The notes beneath the pieces were generated by a model that was not told where the DNA came from, did not search any database, and saw only the letters and a program-made list of their open reading frames with translations. From positions 94,681-158,680 of the forward strand of contig NZ_RJQC01000002.1 in the NCBI RefSeq assembly GCF_003725415.1: a DNA stretch of 64,000 nucleotides, read 5' to 3'. The position numbers and the translations under genes were made by a program. Source of the stretch: Absicoccus porci (GTDB taxonomy: Bacteria > Bacillota_I > Bacilli_A > Erysipelotrichales > Erysipelotrichaceae). This document shows, one piece after another, positions 39,263-48,320 of this stretch; the stretch's first letter is position 1; each line of letters starts with the position of its first letter.

Positions 39263-40399
39263 TTATTCAAATTCTTGTGCCACTTGTTTCAATAAATCAC
39301 GAATAGGTAAATGTTGAGGACAAACTTTTTCACACATACCACATCGGATACAATCCGATGCTTTGCCATTATTGACAGTCAACACCGAATTATAGTAGAA
39401 ATTCATATTCCAATCCCCGGTAATCTTTTTCTTATTCATGCACGCAAATAAATCAGGAATCAAGATCTTCTTTGGACAATGATTTTCTTCTACACAATAA
39501 TGACAAGCTGTACAAGGAATCATTTCCAAGGACTGAAAAACATGGGTCACTTCTTGTATTGCTTCCTCTTCTTCGTCATTCAATGGTTGGAAGTCTTTCA
39601 TATAAGAAATATTATCTTTCATTTGATCAAGAGTGCTCATTCCAGAAAGAACCATGCGAATGCCATCAAATCCAGCCGCAAAACGAATCGCATAGGAAGC
39701 ATTGGAATGTTGAGTCCCATTCTTTTTATTCAATGCATCATAAACTTTCTGTGCACCATCTGGTAAATTTGCCAGTATTCCACCCTTCACAGGTTCCATC
39801 ACCAATAATGATTTTTGATGTTTACGTGCTACTTCATATACTTTGCGACTTTCTACCGATGCATCCTCATAATCCAAATAATTGAATTGGATCTGGACAA
39901 TTTCAATTTCTGGATGATCGGTCAATATACGATCTAAGACCGTGGCTTTATCATGGAAAGAAATACCTACATGTTTGATCTTTCCTTCTTTTTTCAATTC
40001 GAAGGCTGTTTCATAGGCATGACATCGTTGAAACTTTTTATAGTTGGTACTGCCTTGTGCATGCATAAGATAGAAATCAAAGTAATCCACGCCGCACCAT
40101 TCTAATTGTTTTTCAAAAAATGGTCGAATATCTTCTTGTTTCTGAAAATACGGTTCCGTTAATTTATCGGTCAAAATATAACGATCTCGCGGATATCGAG
40201 AGGTTAATCCATCGTGAATGGCCAATTCGGATTTACCATCCAGATAACCATGTGCCGTATCAAAATAATTGAATTCATTTTCAAGAAACAGATCGACCAT
40301 ATCTTCAAATTGTGGAAGATCAACGTTCCCATCTTTCATTGGTAGACGCATACAACCAAAGCCAAAATACTTTTTCACTTCAGGAAATGATGAATCCAT
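39263..40399 (-). CDS. Aldo/keto reductase with C-terminal 4Fe-4S domain
   Basis: The 378-residue protein has an AKR barrel (about 1-280) with FDTAHGYLDGKSE (catalytic Tyr), TDKL (Lys) and LMHAQGS (His), then two cysteine clusters, CTACHYCVEENHCPKKI (~290) and CIRCGMCEKVCPQHLPI (~350), of ferredoxin type. Such proteins are common in anaerobes; substrates are rarely known. ATG 40399 has AAGGAGG. It is the first gene of a transcript that probably continues into the two membrane proteins and lar genes. Confidence 0.9.
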   Translation of the reverse strand: MDSSFPEVKKYFGFGCMRLPMKDGNVDLPQFEDMVDLFLENEFNYFDTAHGYLDGKSELAIHDGLTSRYPRDRYILTDKLTEPYFQKQEDIRPFFEKQLEWCGVDYFDFYLMHAQGSTNYKKFQRCHAYETAFELKKEGKIKHVGISFHDKATVLDRILTDHPEIEIVQIQFNYLDYEDASVESRKVYEVARKHQKSLLVMEPVKGGILANLPDGAQKVYDALNKKNGTQHSNASYAIRFAAGFDGIRMVLSGMSTLDQMKDNISYMKDFQPLNDEEEEAIQEVTHVFQSLEMIPCTACHYCVEENHCPKKILIPDLFACMNKKKITGDWNMNFYYNSVLTVNNGKASDCIRCGMCEKVCPQHLPIRDLLKQVAQEFE

Positions 40400-40423
40400 A
40401 AATCTTTCCTCCTTTTCTTACAT

Positions 40424-40451
40424 GATATAATGCGATGATCATTCTATCCAA
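40424..40451 (-). promoter_or_regulatory. Promoter of the aldo/keto reductase (and perhaps lar) transcript
   Basis: TTGGAT and TATATC are 16 bases apart on the minus strand, about 24 bases before the ATG. Confidence 0.55.
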
Positions 40452-40484
40452 TTTAAAAAAAGAATTATTGATCAAATTTTTAAA

Positions 40485-40522
40485 TAAAAAAAAGGAAGTT
40501 CCTAAGAATGCTTAGGAACTTC
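40485..40522 (-). terminator. Terminator of aspA
   Basis: The 12-bp stem GAAGTTCCTAAG with CTTAGGAACTTC and a CATT loop, then a C and eight U on the minus strand, overlaps the aspA stop. Confidence 0.92.
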
Positions 40523-41976
40523 ATGGAAGGAAGGATTCATGGAAAGAATAGGACCCATGTTGTGACTGGAACCACTTAACGCATACGGATTCAAAATTTT
40601 ATCTAACTCTTCTGCACTCAATAGCTTTTCAGAAAGAACAAGTTCCCTGACACTTTTATCTTGTTTGATTGCTTTTTTCGCAATTTCTGCTGCTTTCTTA
40701 TAGCCAATATATGGATTGAGTGCGGTAATGATACCAACGCTATGTTCTAATAGATCTCGTGTATGATTACGATTAGCCGTGATACCAACGATACAGTTAT
40801 CAATCAATGTTTTAACGGCACCTTTTAAAGTCGTGATAGATTCAAATAAATTATAGAATAGAACTGGTTCAAAAGCATTCAATTCCAACTGTCCGGCTTC
40901 AGCTGCCATCGTAATGGTCGTATCGTGTCCAATCACTAAGAATGCAACTTGGGTTACTACTTCAGGGATGACAGGATTGACTTTACCTGGTATGATCGAA
41001 GAACCGTTTTGTTTCGCAGGTAAAGCAATCTCGGCAAGTCCTGTTTTTGGACCAGAAGAAAGAAGACGAAGATCATTACACATCTTGGAAAGATTGACTG
41101 CACATGTCTTTAGGGCTCCAGACACAGCAACAAATCCATCTAAGTTTTCTGTCGCATCAAATAAATCATCGGCTTGTGTGAGTGGCATATTTGAAATTCG
41201 AGCTAAACAAGGAACTACGTTTTCCACATAGTATGTTGAAGCATTGATGGATGAACCAATGGCTGTACCACCTAAGTTTACTGCATACATTTCTTTGAGC
41301 GTATGAGCTAATCTTTTTGATCTCTACCAACCATGACGGCATAGGCATGGAATGTTTGACCTAAACGCATGGGAACGGCATCTTGTAGCTGGGTACGTCC
41401 CATTTTGATCACATCATCAAATTCAATCGATTTGGCATATAATTCACTTTCTAATCTTTCCAATTCATCAAGTAGTGGATCCATCAAATCAATGACTGTC
41501 ATTTTTCCAGCGGTAGGAGCCACATCATTGGTTGACTGAGCCATATTGACATGATCATTTGGATGTACTAGATCGTAAGATCCTTTATCACCACCAAGAA
41601 TTTCATTGGCACGATTGGCAATCACTTCGTTCATATTCATATTGGCACTTGTACCGGCACCGCCCTGTACAGCATCTACAATGAATTCTTTCGCAAACTT
41701 ACCGGCTACGACTTCATTGCTGGCTTTGATGATGGCTTCTGCACAAGCATTATTTAATTCACCAGCTAGGCAGTTGGTGATAGCGGCTGCCTTTTTGATC
41801 AAGGCGAGATTTTTTAAAAAAACAGGGTTCATTCCTATCCCTGTGATCGTAAAATTCTCCCCGGCACGCATAGACTGTACACCATAATATGCTTCACTTG
41901 GTACTTCTCTTGTTCCTACGGAATCTGACTCAACACGAATACTGATATCTTTTCCCTCCATTAATTTCATTTCCAA
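40502..41976 (-). pseudogene. aspA: Aspartate ammonia-lyase gene interrupted by a one-base frameshift
   Basis: Aspartase converts aspartate to fumarate and ammonia. The N-terminal half (41976-41308, DSVGTREVPSEAYYGVQ to AVMVGRDQKD) stops at a TAG. The remainder continues in another frame (down to 40502), including the active-site loop GSSIIPGKVNP. At about 41310-41325 the minus strand reads CAAAAAGATTAG; one more A would restore QKRLAHTLKEMYAVNLGGTAIG, so a single A is missing from an A-run. Everything else is intact. It may be a recent mutation, a sequencing error, or a slippage site. The start is unclear: TTG 41976, ATG 41970 and ATG 41961 all lack good ribosome binding sites. Confidence 0.85.
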
Positions 41977-42004
41977 TTGATGTGTTTTTGGCTCAACATC
42001 AATT
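41975..42004 (-). promoter_or_regulatory. Inverted repeat at the aspA start
   Basis: Arms AATTGATGT and ACATCAATT flank a 12-base spacer, ending at the aspA start region. It could be a regulator site, perhaps for the divergent Lrp protein, or an mRNA hairpin limiting initiation. Confidence 0.45.
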
Positions 42005-42194
42005 CTAAATTATGGTTGAAGAATAGCACTCAGTTTTCTTATTGTAAAGTTTTTAAAGTGAAAGCCAAGATAAAATAGGTATTATAGCCATTTAAAATTA
42101 TTTATTTTAATATTTTTATGTTTTCACTTTATTTTTTAATGTTGTGTTTTTTTCAATTGAAGTACACTTTTAGTAACAGAAAGAAGTGATTGCC

Positions 42195-42644
42195 ATGGAT
42201 ATAAAATTAGATGCGATTGATCGAAAGATCTTAAAAATTCTCCAAGAAAATGCCCGTACACCGATTAAAGAGATTGCCAAAGAAGTGTTTCTATCTTCAC
42301 CAGCTGTATCCAATCGCATTGAAAAATTGGAACATTCCGGTATTCTTACCGGATATCACGCACAAATGAATACCTTATTATTTGGATACAATATCAAAGC
42401 CTTTATCAATTTAGAAGTACAACCCTACCAAAAAGAGGAATTCTATCCTTTTATTCAATCTATTCCGAATGTCATTGAATGTAACTGCGTAACTGGTGAA
42501 TATGCTATGTTGATTGAAGTTGTATTTCAGACCACACAACAATTGGATCATTTCATCAATGAACTCCAACATTTTGGTCAGACTCAAACGCAAATTGTTT
42601 TCTCAACTTCTGTTGAACATCGTCAAGTACCCATTCAATTGTAA
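42195..42644 (+). CDS. Lrp/AsnC-family transcription regulator
   Basis: The start is ATG 42195; a GTG at 42186 is in frame but less well placed. The 149-residue protein has an N-terminal helix-turn-helix (DRKILKILQENARTPIKEIAKEVFLSSPAVSNRIEKLE) and a C-terminal ligand-binding RAM domain with VTGEYAMLIEV. It is divergent from aspA across 218 bases of very A/T-rich DNA, so control of aspA by an amino acid is likely. Confidence 0.9.
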   Translation: MDIKLDAIDRKILKILQENARTPIKEIAKEVFLSSPAVSNRIEKLEHSGILTGYHAQMNTLLFGYNIKAFINLEVQPYQKEEFYPFIQSIPNVIECNCVTGEYAMLIEVVFQTTQQLDHFINELQHFGQTQTQIVFSTSVEHRQVPIQL

Positions 42645-42668
42645 AAAAAAAGCCCAAACGGGCTTTTC
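42643..42668. terminator. Bidirectional terminator between the Lrp gene and rpsI
   Basis: The stem AAAAGCCC with GGGCTTTT and an AAAC loop has T-rich flanks on both strands. Confidence 0.85.
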
Positions 42669-42685
42669 TTTTGATTGGTTCCAAA

Positions 42686-43084
42686 TTAACGTTTTGAGAA
42701 CTGAGGTGCACGACGTGCTTTTTTCAAACCATATTTCTTACGTTCTTTTGCACGAGGGTCACGAGTAACGAAGCCAGCTGCTTTCAATACTGGACGATAA
42801 TCATCACTTGCTTGCATCAATGCACGTGTGATACCGTGACGCATTGCGCCAGCTTGACCTGTGAAACCACCACCATGTACATTGATCAATACATCAAATT
42901 GACCAACTGTATTTGTGATTTCAAATGGAGCCTTTACGACCATACGTAAAGTTTCCAATGGAAGATAGTCTTCCAAGCTCTTTCCGTTGACTTCGAATTT
43001 ACCTGTTCCTGGGCGCAAGAATACACGAGCAACAGATTTTTTACGGCGTCCTACGCCATGATATTGAACCATATTGTCTGCCAT
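42686..43084 (-). CDS. rpsI: Ribosomal protein S9 (uS9)
   Basis: The 132-residue protein shows [26 protein letters not shown] at the N-terminus and the basic tail [12 protein letters not shown] that reaches the P-site tRNA. It follows rplM by 13 bases, the usual pair. Confidence 0.96.
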   Translation of the reverse strand: MADNMVQYHGVGRRKKSVARVFLRPGTGKFEVNGKSLEDYLPLETLRMVVKAPFEITNTVGQFDVLINVHGGGFTGQAGAMRHGITRALMQASDDYRPVLKAAGFVTRDPRAKERKKYGLKKARRAPQFSKR

Positions 43085-43097
43085 GATCTATTCCTCC

Positions 43098-43535
43098 TTA
43101 TCCTTTCACCTTTAACTCAACAGGTTGTTGAGCTGCATGTGGATGTTCACTACCAGCATACACATACAAATGTCCGCGTTGTACATCACCTAAACGAGTA
43201 TGAGGCAACATTCCTTTAATTACTCTTTCTACCCATTCTTCTGGATATTTTTCTTTCATTTCTTTTGCCGTACGAACACGCATACCACCAAAGAATCCAG
43301 AATGGTTATAATACTTTTCTGTGTTTAATTTGTTTCCAGTCATTTCAACTTTTGCTGCATTGATAACAATCACATAATCACCACAATCCACATTTGGTGT
43401 GTATGTAGGTTTATGTTTTCCTCTTAGTACATGTGCAGCTTTGGTAGCTAAACGACCCAAAGTTTCGCCTTCGCCATCAATCACATACCAAGTACGCTTT
43501 ACGTCAGCAGGTTTTGCCATAGTAGTTTGACGCAT
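43098..43535 (-). CDS. rplM: Ribosomal protein L13 (uL13)
   Basis: The start is ATG 43535 (MRQTTMAKPADVKRTWYVID), with AGGAGG upstream; the frame is open to 43574 but this part lies in the leader. The 145 residues include LRGKHKPTYTPNVDCGDYVIVINA and the GMLPHTRLGD segment. rpsI follows. Confidence 0.96.
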   Translation of the reverse strand: MRQTTMAKPADVKRTWYVIDGEGETLGRLATKAAHVLRGKHKPTYTPNVDCGDYVIVINAAKVEMTGNKLNTEKYYNHSGFFGGMRVRTAKEMKEKYPEEWVERVIKGMLPHTRLGDVQRGHLYVYAGSEHPHAAQQPVELKVKG

Positions 43536-43590
43536 AATTAATCTTCCTCCTATTTGAGCATTACCGGGGCTCAAAGGCTGAGATTAGCCA
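43536..43590 (-). promoter_or_regulatory. Probable L13 leader of rplM-rpsI
   Basis: Between the promoter and the ribosome binding site the minus strand has two short hairpins, GGCT/AGCC and TTTGAGC/GCTCAAA with a 9-base loop. Firmicute rplM genes often have an autoregulatory L13 leader here; the match is by position and general shape. Confidence 0.55.
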
Positions 43591-43596
43591 AATATT

Positions 43597-43625
43597 AGTT
43601 TAGTGAAATGGAGCCCAAAAGTCAA
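43597..43625 (-). promoter_or_regulatory. Promoter of rplM-rpsI
   Basis: TTGACT and TAAACT are 17 bases apart on the minus strand, beginning 10 bases after the truA stop. Confidence 0.72.
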
Positions 43626-43634
43626 CGAGAAACT

Positions 43635-44366
43635 TTAATAATTTACTTTCATCAAGTAAAGGCCTTGTGGCTGTGCATTATAACGACAAGCTTCTTTATT
43701 TTTTGCCTCTAAAATTTTCTTTACATCAACTGGTTCCAACTTATGTTTTCCAACTTCGATCAATGTACCCATCATCATCCGTACTTGATACCGTAAAAAA
43801 CCGGTTCCCTCAAAAATGGTTCGAATATCTTGTCCTTCCACTCGTATCTCAATTTTCGTAATCGTTTTTACTTTTGGTTTATCCGCCTCTACACGACTCG
43901 AACAAAAGCTCGTAAAATCATGGGTACCTAAAAGATATTTTGAAGCCATTTTCATCAAATCAATATCTAAATTTTGCCAAACCAATTGTTTATATCGATA
44001 CGCAAATGGATCTTTGGCATTGGTCGTACAAATGAAATCATAGCGTTTGGATTGAACGGAAAACCGAGCATGAAAAGAATCCGGAACCTTTTCTATCGAT
44101 TGGATCCGGATATCTTTTGGCAACACAGTATTTAACGCTTGAAAATACGCATGAGGTGACATGGAATCCAGCGGTACAAAATGAAAGACTTGGCCCCATG
44201 CATGTACCTTTGCATCGGTTCGCCCACTGGCAACGATTCTCGTTTCTTTGCGGTTGATCTTAAACAACGCCTTTTCAATCACTTCTTGAATGCCTACTGC
44301 ATTGACTTGTTTCTGCCATCCGGCATAATTCCAGCCATCATACGCAACAATGGCTTTATAAATCAT
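43635..44366 (-). CDS. truA: tRNA pseudouridine(38-40) synthase
   Basis: The 243-residue protein opens YKAIVAYDGWNYAGWQKQ and has the catalytic Asp in ASGRTDAKVHAWGQVFHF near residue 52. It overlaps ecfT by 4 bases, as in many Firmicutes. Confidence 0.95.
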   Translation of the reverse strand: MIYKAIVAYDGWNYAGWQKQVNAVGIQEVIEKALFKINRKETRIVASGRTDAKVHAWGQVFHFVPLDSMSPHAYFQALNTVLPKDIRIQSIEKVPDSFHARFSVQSKRYDFICTTNAKDPFAYRYKQLVWQNLDIDLMKMASKYLLGTHDFTSFCSSRVEADKPKVKTITKIEIRVEGQDIRTIFEGTGFLRYQVRMMMGTLIEVGKHKLEPVDVKKILEAKNKEACRYNAQPQGLYLMKVNY

Positions 44367-45163
44367 AGAAGTACTCCAATCGCAATGGTAGCCCCTAAAA
44401 CAACACAGCTCATGACCAATCCTACATAATCAAGCGATGTCATTTTTAAAACTTTATATCTCGTTCTTTGTTTATTGGGATCATATCCACGTGCTTCCAT
44501 CGCATTGGCCAATTGATCGGCACGATCAAAAGCCGATACAAACAAAGGCACGATCAACGATAAGATAGCTTTGATCTTTTCCTTGAAGGTTCCATTTTCC
44601 ATATCAACCCCACGACTGGCTTGGGCATTCATGATTCGTTGGGTTTCTTCAATCAAAGTAGGAATGAAACGCAACGCAATACTAATCATCATCGCAATGA
44701 TGTGGGCAGGAAGCCCCACTTTTTCAAAGGGATGAAGTAGTTTTTCGATACCTAAAGTTAAATCAAGCGGTTTGGTTGTTGCCGTTAATACCGTTGTGAT
44801 CACGATCATCATCATTAAACGAACCACGATATACAAGGTTTGATAGACAGCTCCTGAATAAATATTCACAGGTCCTAGACTAACCATCACATAACCTGTA
44901 CGAATCGCAAAGACATTGATTACAAATAAGAAGACCATCATCCAAATCATGGGTTTCATGGCCCGAAACGCATAGTTAATGCTTAATTTGGATAAGACCA
45001 AACATACCGCAATAAAGGCAGCAACAAGAACATATCCCCAAGCACCGGCTGGAATAAAAATAGCAATCATCAAAAGCAACATGATCATGATTTTTGAGCG
45101 TGGATCCATTTTATGAACAACGGAATCCAAAGGCATATAACGTCCCAGAGCAATACTATTCAT
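44363..45163 (-). CDS. ecfT: Energy-coupling factor transporter membrane subunit EcfT
   Basis: The 266-residue protein has about five to six membrane helices and two Ala-Arg-Gly coupling motifs: QASRGVD (near residue 190) and EARGYDP (near 233). It joins EcfA1 and EcfA2 to interchangeable substrate-binding S-proteins for vitamin uptake. No S-component is in the window, as expected for a shared (group II) ECF module. Confidence 0.93.
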   Translation of the reverse strand: MNSIALGRYMPLDSVVHKMDPRSKIMIMLLLMIAIFIPAGAWGYVLVAAFIAVCLVLSKLSINYAFRAMKPMIWMMVFLFVINVFAIRTGYVMVSLGPVNIYSGAVYQTLYIVVRLMMMIVITTVLTATTKPLDLTLGIEKLLHPFEKVGLPAHIIAMMISIALRFIPTLIEETQRIMNAQASRGVDMENGTFKEKIKAILSLIVPLFVSAFDRADQLANAMEARGYDPNKQRTRYKVLKMTSLDYVGLVMSCVVLGATIAIGVLL

Positions 45164-46016
45164 GTGCTTTCACCTGCTTCTCTATACAATTACCCAAAGC
45201 TTCCAAAGTAAGGACATCATCGGGAATATCAAATCCTTTGGCTTGGAGCGCCATTTTCAAACGAATCAATGCGGGTGGTTCAATGCCAATATTGATCATC
45301 CAATCCGGATGTTCAAAGAAGGTTTGTACATCCGATTTATGTTTTAACTTCCCATGATCTAAGACCATGACATCATCACAATAATTCATGACATGATTCA
45401 TATCATGCGTAACCAATAAAACCGTTTTATTCAATTTGCGATTGAGATTCATAAACAAAGTCATCATTTCTTTGGCACCTTGTGGATCTAAACCAGCCGT
45501 TGGTTCATCCAAAACCAATACTTCCGGATCCAAAATCAAGATGCCTGCAATGGCAACTCTTCGTTTTTGACCTCCACTCAATTCAAATGGAGAACGATCT
45601 AGATATGATTCATCCAAACCAACCATGGGTAAAACTTTACGAACCAATTTCAGTGCATCTTCTTCTGATGTCCCAAAATTTTTAGGTCCAAACGCAATAT
45701 CTTTTTCAATCGTTTCTTCAAACAATTGATATTCTGGAAATTGAAAGACAAGTCCCACTTTTCTACGTAATTCTTTGATGTCTTTTATTTTCAATAAGGG
45801 TTGAATATGAAAACCACAAATATCTAAACTACCACCTGTTGGCACCAACAAACCATTTAAGTGTTGCACCAAAGTCGACTTTCCCGAACCTGTCTGTCCA
45901 ATAATGGCAGTTACTTTTCCTTCGGCAATACTACAATCAATTCCTTTTAAAGCAGCATGTTCAAAAAGCGTATTGGGACTATATACATGTTCTAATCCGT
46001 TGATTTCAATTGACAT
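45156..46016 (-). CDS. ecfA2: Energy-coupling factor ATPase EcfA2
   Basis: The 286-residue ATPase has Walker A GQTGSGKST (~40), signature LSGGQKRR (~147) and Walker B VLVLDEPT. ATG 46016 has GGTGG upstream and overlaps the end of ecfA1 by 25 bases. It overlaps ecfT by 8. Confidence 0.93.
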   Translation of the reverse strand: MSIEINGLEHVYSPNTLFEHAALKGIDCSIAEGKVTAIIGQTGSGKSTLVQHLNGLLVPTGGSLDICGFHIQPLLKIKDIKELRRKVGLVFQFPEYQLFEETIEKDIAFGPKNFGTSEEDALKLVRKVLPMVGLDESYLDRSPFELSGGQKRRVAIAGILILDPEVLVLDEPTAGLDPQGAKEMMTLFMNLNRKLNKTVLLVTHDMNHVMNYCDDVMVLDHGKLKHKSDVQTFFEHPDWMINIGIEPPALIRLKMALQAKGFDIPDDVLTLEALGNCIEKQVKAHE

Positions 46017-46822
46017 ATAGCATCCACCACCTTATCTAATGTCAAAATATCTTCGTGCAATATGCCTTTGGATTGAAGATATTTGGAAAACTTTAACGCA
46101 AAAGGAATATCCAACTGCATATTTTTCAACAAATCGGGATGCGCAAATATTTCTTTTGGTGTTCCTTCCATTTCAATTTTGCCCTGATTCAAGACAATGA
46201 CATGTTCGGACTGTGCTACTTCTTCCATATCATGTGTAATCGATAGAATCGTGATATCCCGCGATTGATGTAAATGATTGATTTCCTGATTAATGCTTGC
46301 CTTTCCTTGTGGATCCAACATGCTGGTCGATTCATCAAAAATGATGATTTCCGGTGCCATTGCCAAAATACCAGCAATCGCTACACGTTGTTTTTGTCCA
46401 CCGGATAAATGCGTGGGTTCCGCATCCAAAAAATCGGTCATACCAACGGCAGCAGCACTTTTGTCGATTAAATCTTGCATTTGTTCCTGTGGTACACAAT
46501 GATTTTCTAATCCAAATGCAATATCATCCGCTACGGTTGAACCAATAAATTGGTTATCTGGATTTTGAAAAACAATCCCAACATGGGATCGTAATTCATA
46601 AATGGTCTCAGGGGAAACAACTTGATCCAAGATCTTGATCGTACCGCTTTTTGCACCCAATAAACCAATGATCAACTTCGCAATCGTACTCTTTCCTGAT
46701 CCATTATGACCAATAATAGTTGTATAACTTCCCTTAGGAATCGTAAAAGAAACATCCTTTATCGTTTCTGCTTCTTCTGTATAAGCAAAGGAAAGATGAG
46801 AGACTTCAATAGCATTTTCCAT
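45992..46822 (-). CDS. ecfA1: Energy-coupling factor ATPase EcfA1
   Basis: The start is ATG 46822 with AGGAGATATCCC before it. The 276-residue ATPase has GHNGSGKST, LSGGQKQR and a Walker B reading IIIFDEST, where the Ser after Glu is usual for EcfA1. It is the first gene of ecfA1-ecfA2-ecfT-truA. Confidence 0.93.
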   Translation of the reverse strand: MENAIEVSHLSFAYTEEAETIKDVSFTIPKGSYTTIIGHNGSGKSTIAKLIIGLLGAKSGTIKILDQVVSPETIYELRSHVGIVFQNPDNQFIGSTVADDIAFGLENHCVPQEQMQDLIDKSAAAVGMTDFLDAEPTHLSGGQKQRVAIAGILAMAPEIIIFDESTSMLDPQGKASINQEINHLHQSRDITILSITHDMEEVAQSEHVIVLNQGKIEMEGTPKEIFAHPDLLKNMQLDIPFALKFSKYLQSKGILHEDILTLDKVVDAICQLKSTD

Positions 46823-46853
46823 GGGATATCTCCTATCTATGCATAGCTTATTT

Positions 46854-46882
46854 ATTATAAATAAAAAAAAGGGATAAAACAA
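46854..46882 (-). promoter_or_regulatory. Promoter of the ecf-truA transcript, overlapping a terminator
   Basis: TTGTTT and TATAAT are 17 bases apart on the minus strand. The -35 is the loop of the preceding terminator and the U-tract is the spacer. Confidence 0.65.
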
Positions 46883-46892
46883 TATCCCTTAA
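46860..46892 (-). terminator. Terminator of the trmR-hypothetical unit
   Basis: The stem AAGGGATA with TTATCCCTT (TTGTT loop) is followed by eight U on the minus strand. Confidence 0.85.
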
Positions 46893-47323
46893 TCATGCAT
46901 TTCTTTAAATGTTGCATCGGCTTGTAAGCAAATTTCGCTCAATTGTACCTGCAACAAGTTCAAATCATCATCATCGAAGTTACCGTTGTATTCAATTTCG
47001 ACTTCTTGTTTCTCACTATCATACGAACTGGATAACTCTAATTCTGCCGCTGCTTTTTGGAACGTATGTGCATGATCCGCATCCGCAACAGTAAAGGTGA
47101 AATACTTCGTTTGTGGCTTATGATTTTCTAAGCTATGGATGGCTTCTTTCATTTTATCATCGCCACGACTTGGTACATCATAAACAATCGGTTCATCCTG
47201 ATTTGGAACTAAAAATTCATCCAATTCATCTTTCTTTTCTTTTTCTTTTTTTACTTTTTGTGTGACGGCCACACCAGCACCAGCTACGGCAGCTAATGCA
47301 AGGATCCATTTTAGAAATTTCAT
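46889..47323 (-). CDS. Hypothetical protein with N-terminal membrane anchor
   Basis: The 144-residue protein has one N-terminal hydrophobic helix (residues 3-20), a Lys/Glu stretch, an acidic linker and a C-terminal domain (~70-140) predicted as alpha/beta from its pattern (KYFTFTVADADHAHTFQKAAAEL...EVEIEYNGNFDDDDLNLLQVQL). It starts 2 bases after the trmR stop, so the two are coupled. I do not recognise the domain. Confidence 0.7.
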   Translation of the reverse strand: MKFLKWILALAAVAGAGVAVTQKVKKEKEKKDELDEFLVPNQDEPIVYDVPSRGDDKMKEAIHSLENHKPQTKYFTFTVADADHAHTFQKAAAELELSSSYDSEKQEVEIEYNGNFDDDDLNLLQVQLSEICLQADATFKEMHD

Positions 47324-47325
47324 TA

Positions 47326-47907
47326 TTATTTGCCCTTCTTTCGCTTCGTGATGGCTACTCCATCGCCTTGATCATAAAGCTTCGTTTCATAATCAGACAA
47401 AGCCATCAAGAACTCTCGATATCCTCTTATTTTTCGAACCAACGCTTTTGTATTTCGATTGTGTGTGCGTTCTGGATGATCAACAAGACCATGAAAGTTC
47501 ATATTATCTGAGATAATTATACCATTCTCTGATAATAAAGGACAAAATTTTGTAAAAAACCGAATATACTGGGCTTTGGCGGCATCGATAAAAATACAAT
47601 CAAATGGACCTTTTGGTAATGGAACTTCTAAGGCATCGCCTTCAATCAATTGAATATTGGTGTGACCTTCCAAATTGGCTTTGGCTTGTTCAATCATTTG
47701 TGGATCTCTCTCAATCGTCACCACACGCATCGGATCCACAAGATCAGCAACAACCAAGGCCGTACGACCAATGGCCGTACCAATTTCTAAAAAAGAATGG
47801 CAATCATATTCAATGATTTTTTGTTTCAATAATTTCAATCCTTCATCTTGAATAATGGGTATGCCATGTTCCATCGCATATTGTTCTAATTCTTTAATAT
47901 CGGCCAT
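47326..47907 (-). CDS. trmR: tRNA 5-hydroxyuridine methyltransferase-like O-methyltransferase
   Basis: The 193-residue SAM-dependent enzyme has motif I FLEIGTAIGRTALVVADL, the metal-binding FIDAAKAQY and ISDNMNF. It matches the YrrM/TrmR group that methylates ho5U34 of tRNA in Bacillus, although small-molecule catechol methyltransferases look similar. AAAGGGAG precedes ATG 47907. No promoter fits between it and the rplQ terminator. Confidence 0.8.
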   Translation of the reverse strand: MADIKELEQYAMEHGIPIIQDEGLKLLKQKIIEYDCHSFLEIGTAIGRTALVVADLVDPMRVVTIERDPQMIEQAKANLEGHTNIQLIEGDALEVPLPKGPFDCIFIDAAKAQYIRFFTKFCPLLSENGIIISDNMNFHGLVDHPERTHNRNTKALVRKIRGYREFLMALSDYETKLYDQGDGVAITKRKKGK

Positions 47908-47920
47908 AACTTCTCCCTTT

Positions 47921-47952
47921 CAAAAAAAGTGAAGTAGAAAGTTCTACTTCAC
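47921..47952 (-). terminator. Terminator at the end of rplQ
   Basis: The stem GTGAAGTAGAA with TTCTACTTCAC is followed by seven U on the minus strand and includes the rplQ stop. The trmR ribosome binding site starts 2-3 bases later. Confidence 0.88.
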
Positions 47953-48306
47953 CAATTCAACGATGGCCATTGGCGCTGCATCGCCACGACGAATTCTCGT
48001 TTTGACTACGCGTGTATATCCACCATTACGATCTGCATAGGCAGGTCCAATTTCGTTAAACAATTTTTGTAAAGCGGTTGTTCCATTGTCGTCCACTTCT
48101 ACATTGCGAACATAGGCAGCTGCACTACGACGAGCCGCTAAATCATTTTGTTTCGCTAATGTGATCAAGTGATCCATGACAGCAGATAGTTCTTTCGCTT
48201 TCATTTCTGTCGTTTCCAATTGTTCTGCTTCAATCAAAGAAGTAGCCATGTTACGCAACAAAGCCTTACGATGATCTGCAGTACGACCTAATTTACGATT
48301 CTGCAT
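47944..48306 (-). CDS. rplQ: Ribosomal protein L17 (bL17)
   Basis: The 120-residue protein has [22 protein letters not shown] at the start and ends [27 protein letters not shown], the family pattern. Last gene of the alpha operon. Confidence 0.96.
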   Translation of the reverse strand: MQNRKLGRTADHRKALLRNMATSLIEAEQLETTEMKAKELSAVMDHLITLAKQNDLAARRSAAAYVRNVEVDDNGTTALQKLFNEIGPAYADRNGGYTRVVKTRIRRGDAAPMAIVELVK

Positions 48307-48320
48307 CGTGATCCTCCTAT

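Noticed and set aside
42059..42150. A/T-rich tract as a replication origin
   Set aside because: No DnaA-box cluster or dnaA/dnaN genes nearby; it is better explained as a divergent regulatory region.
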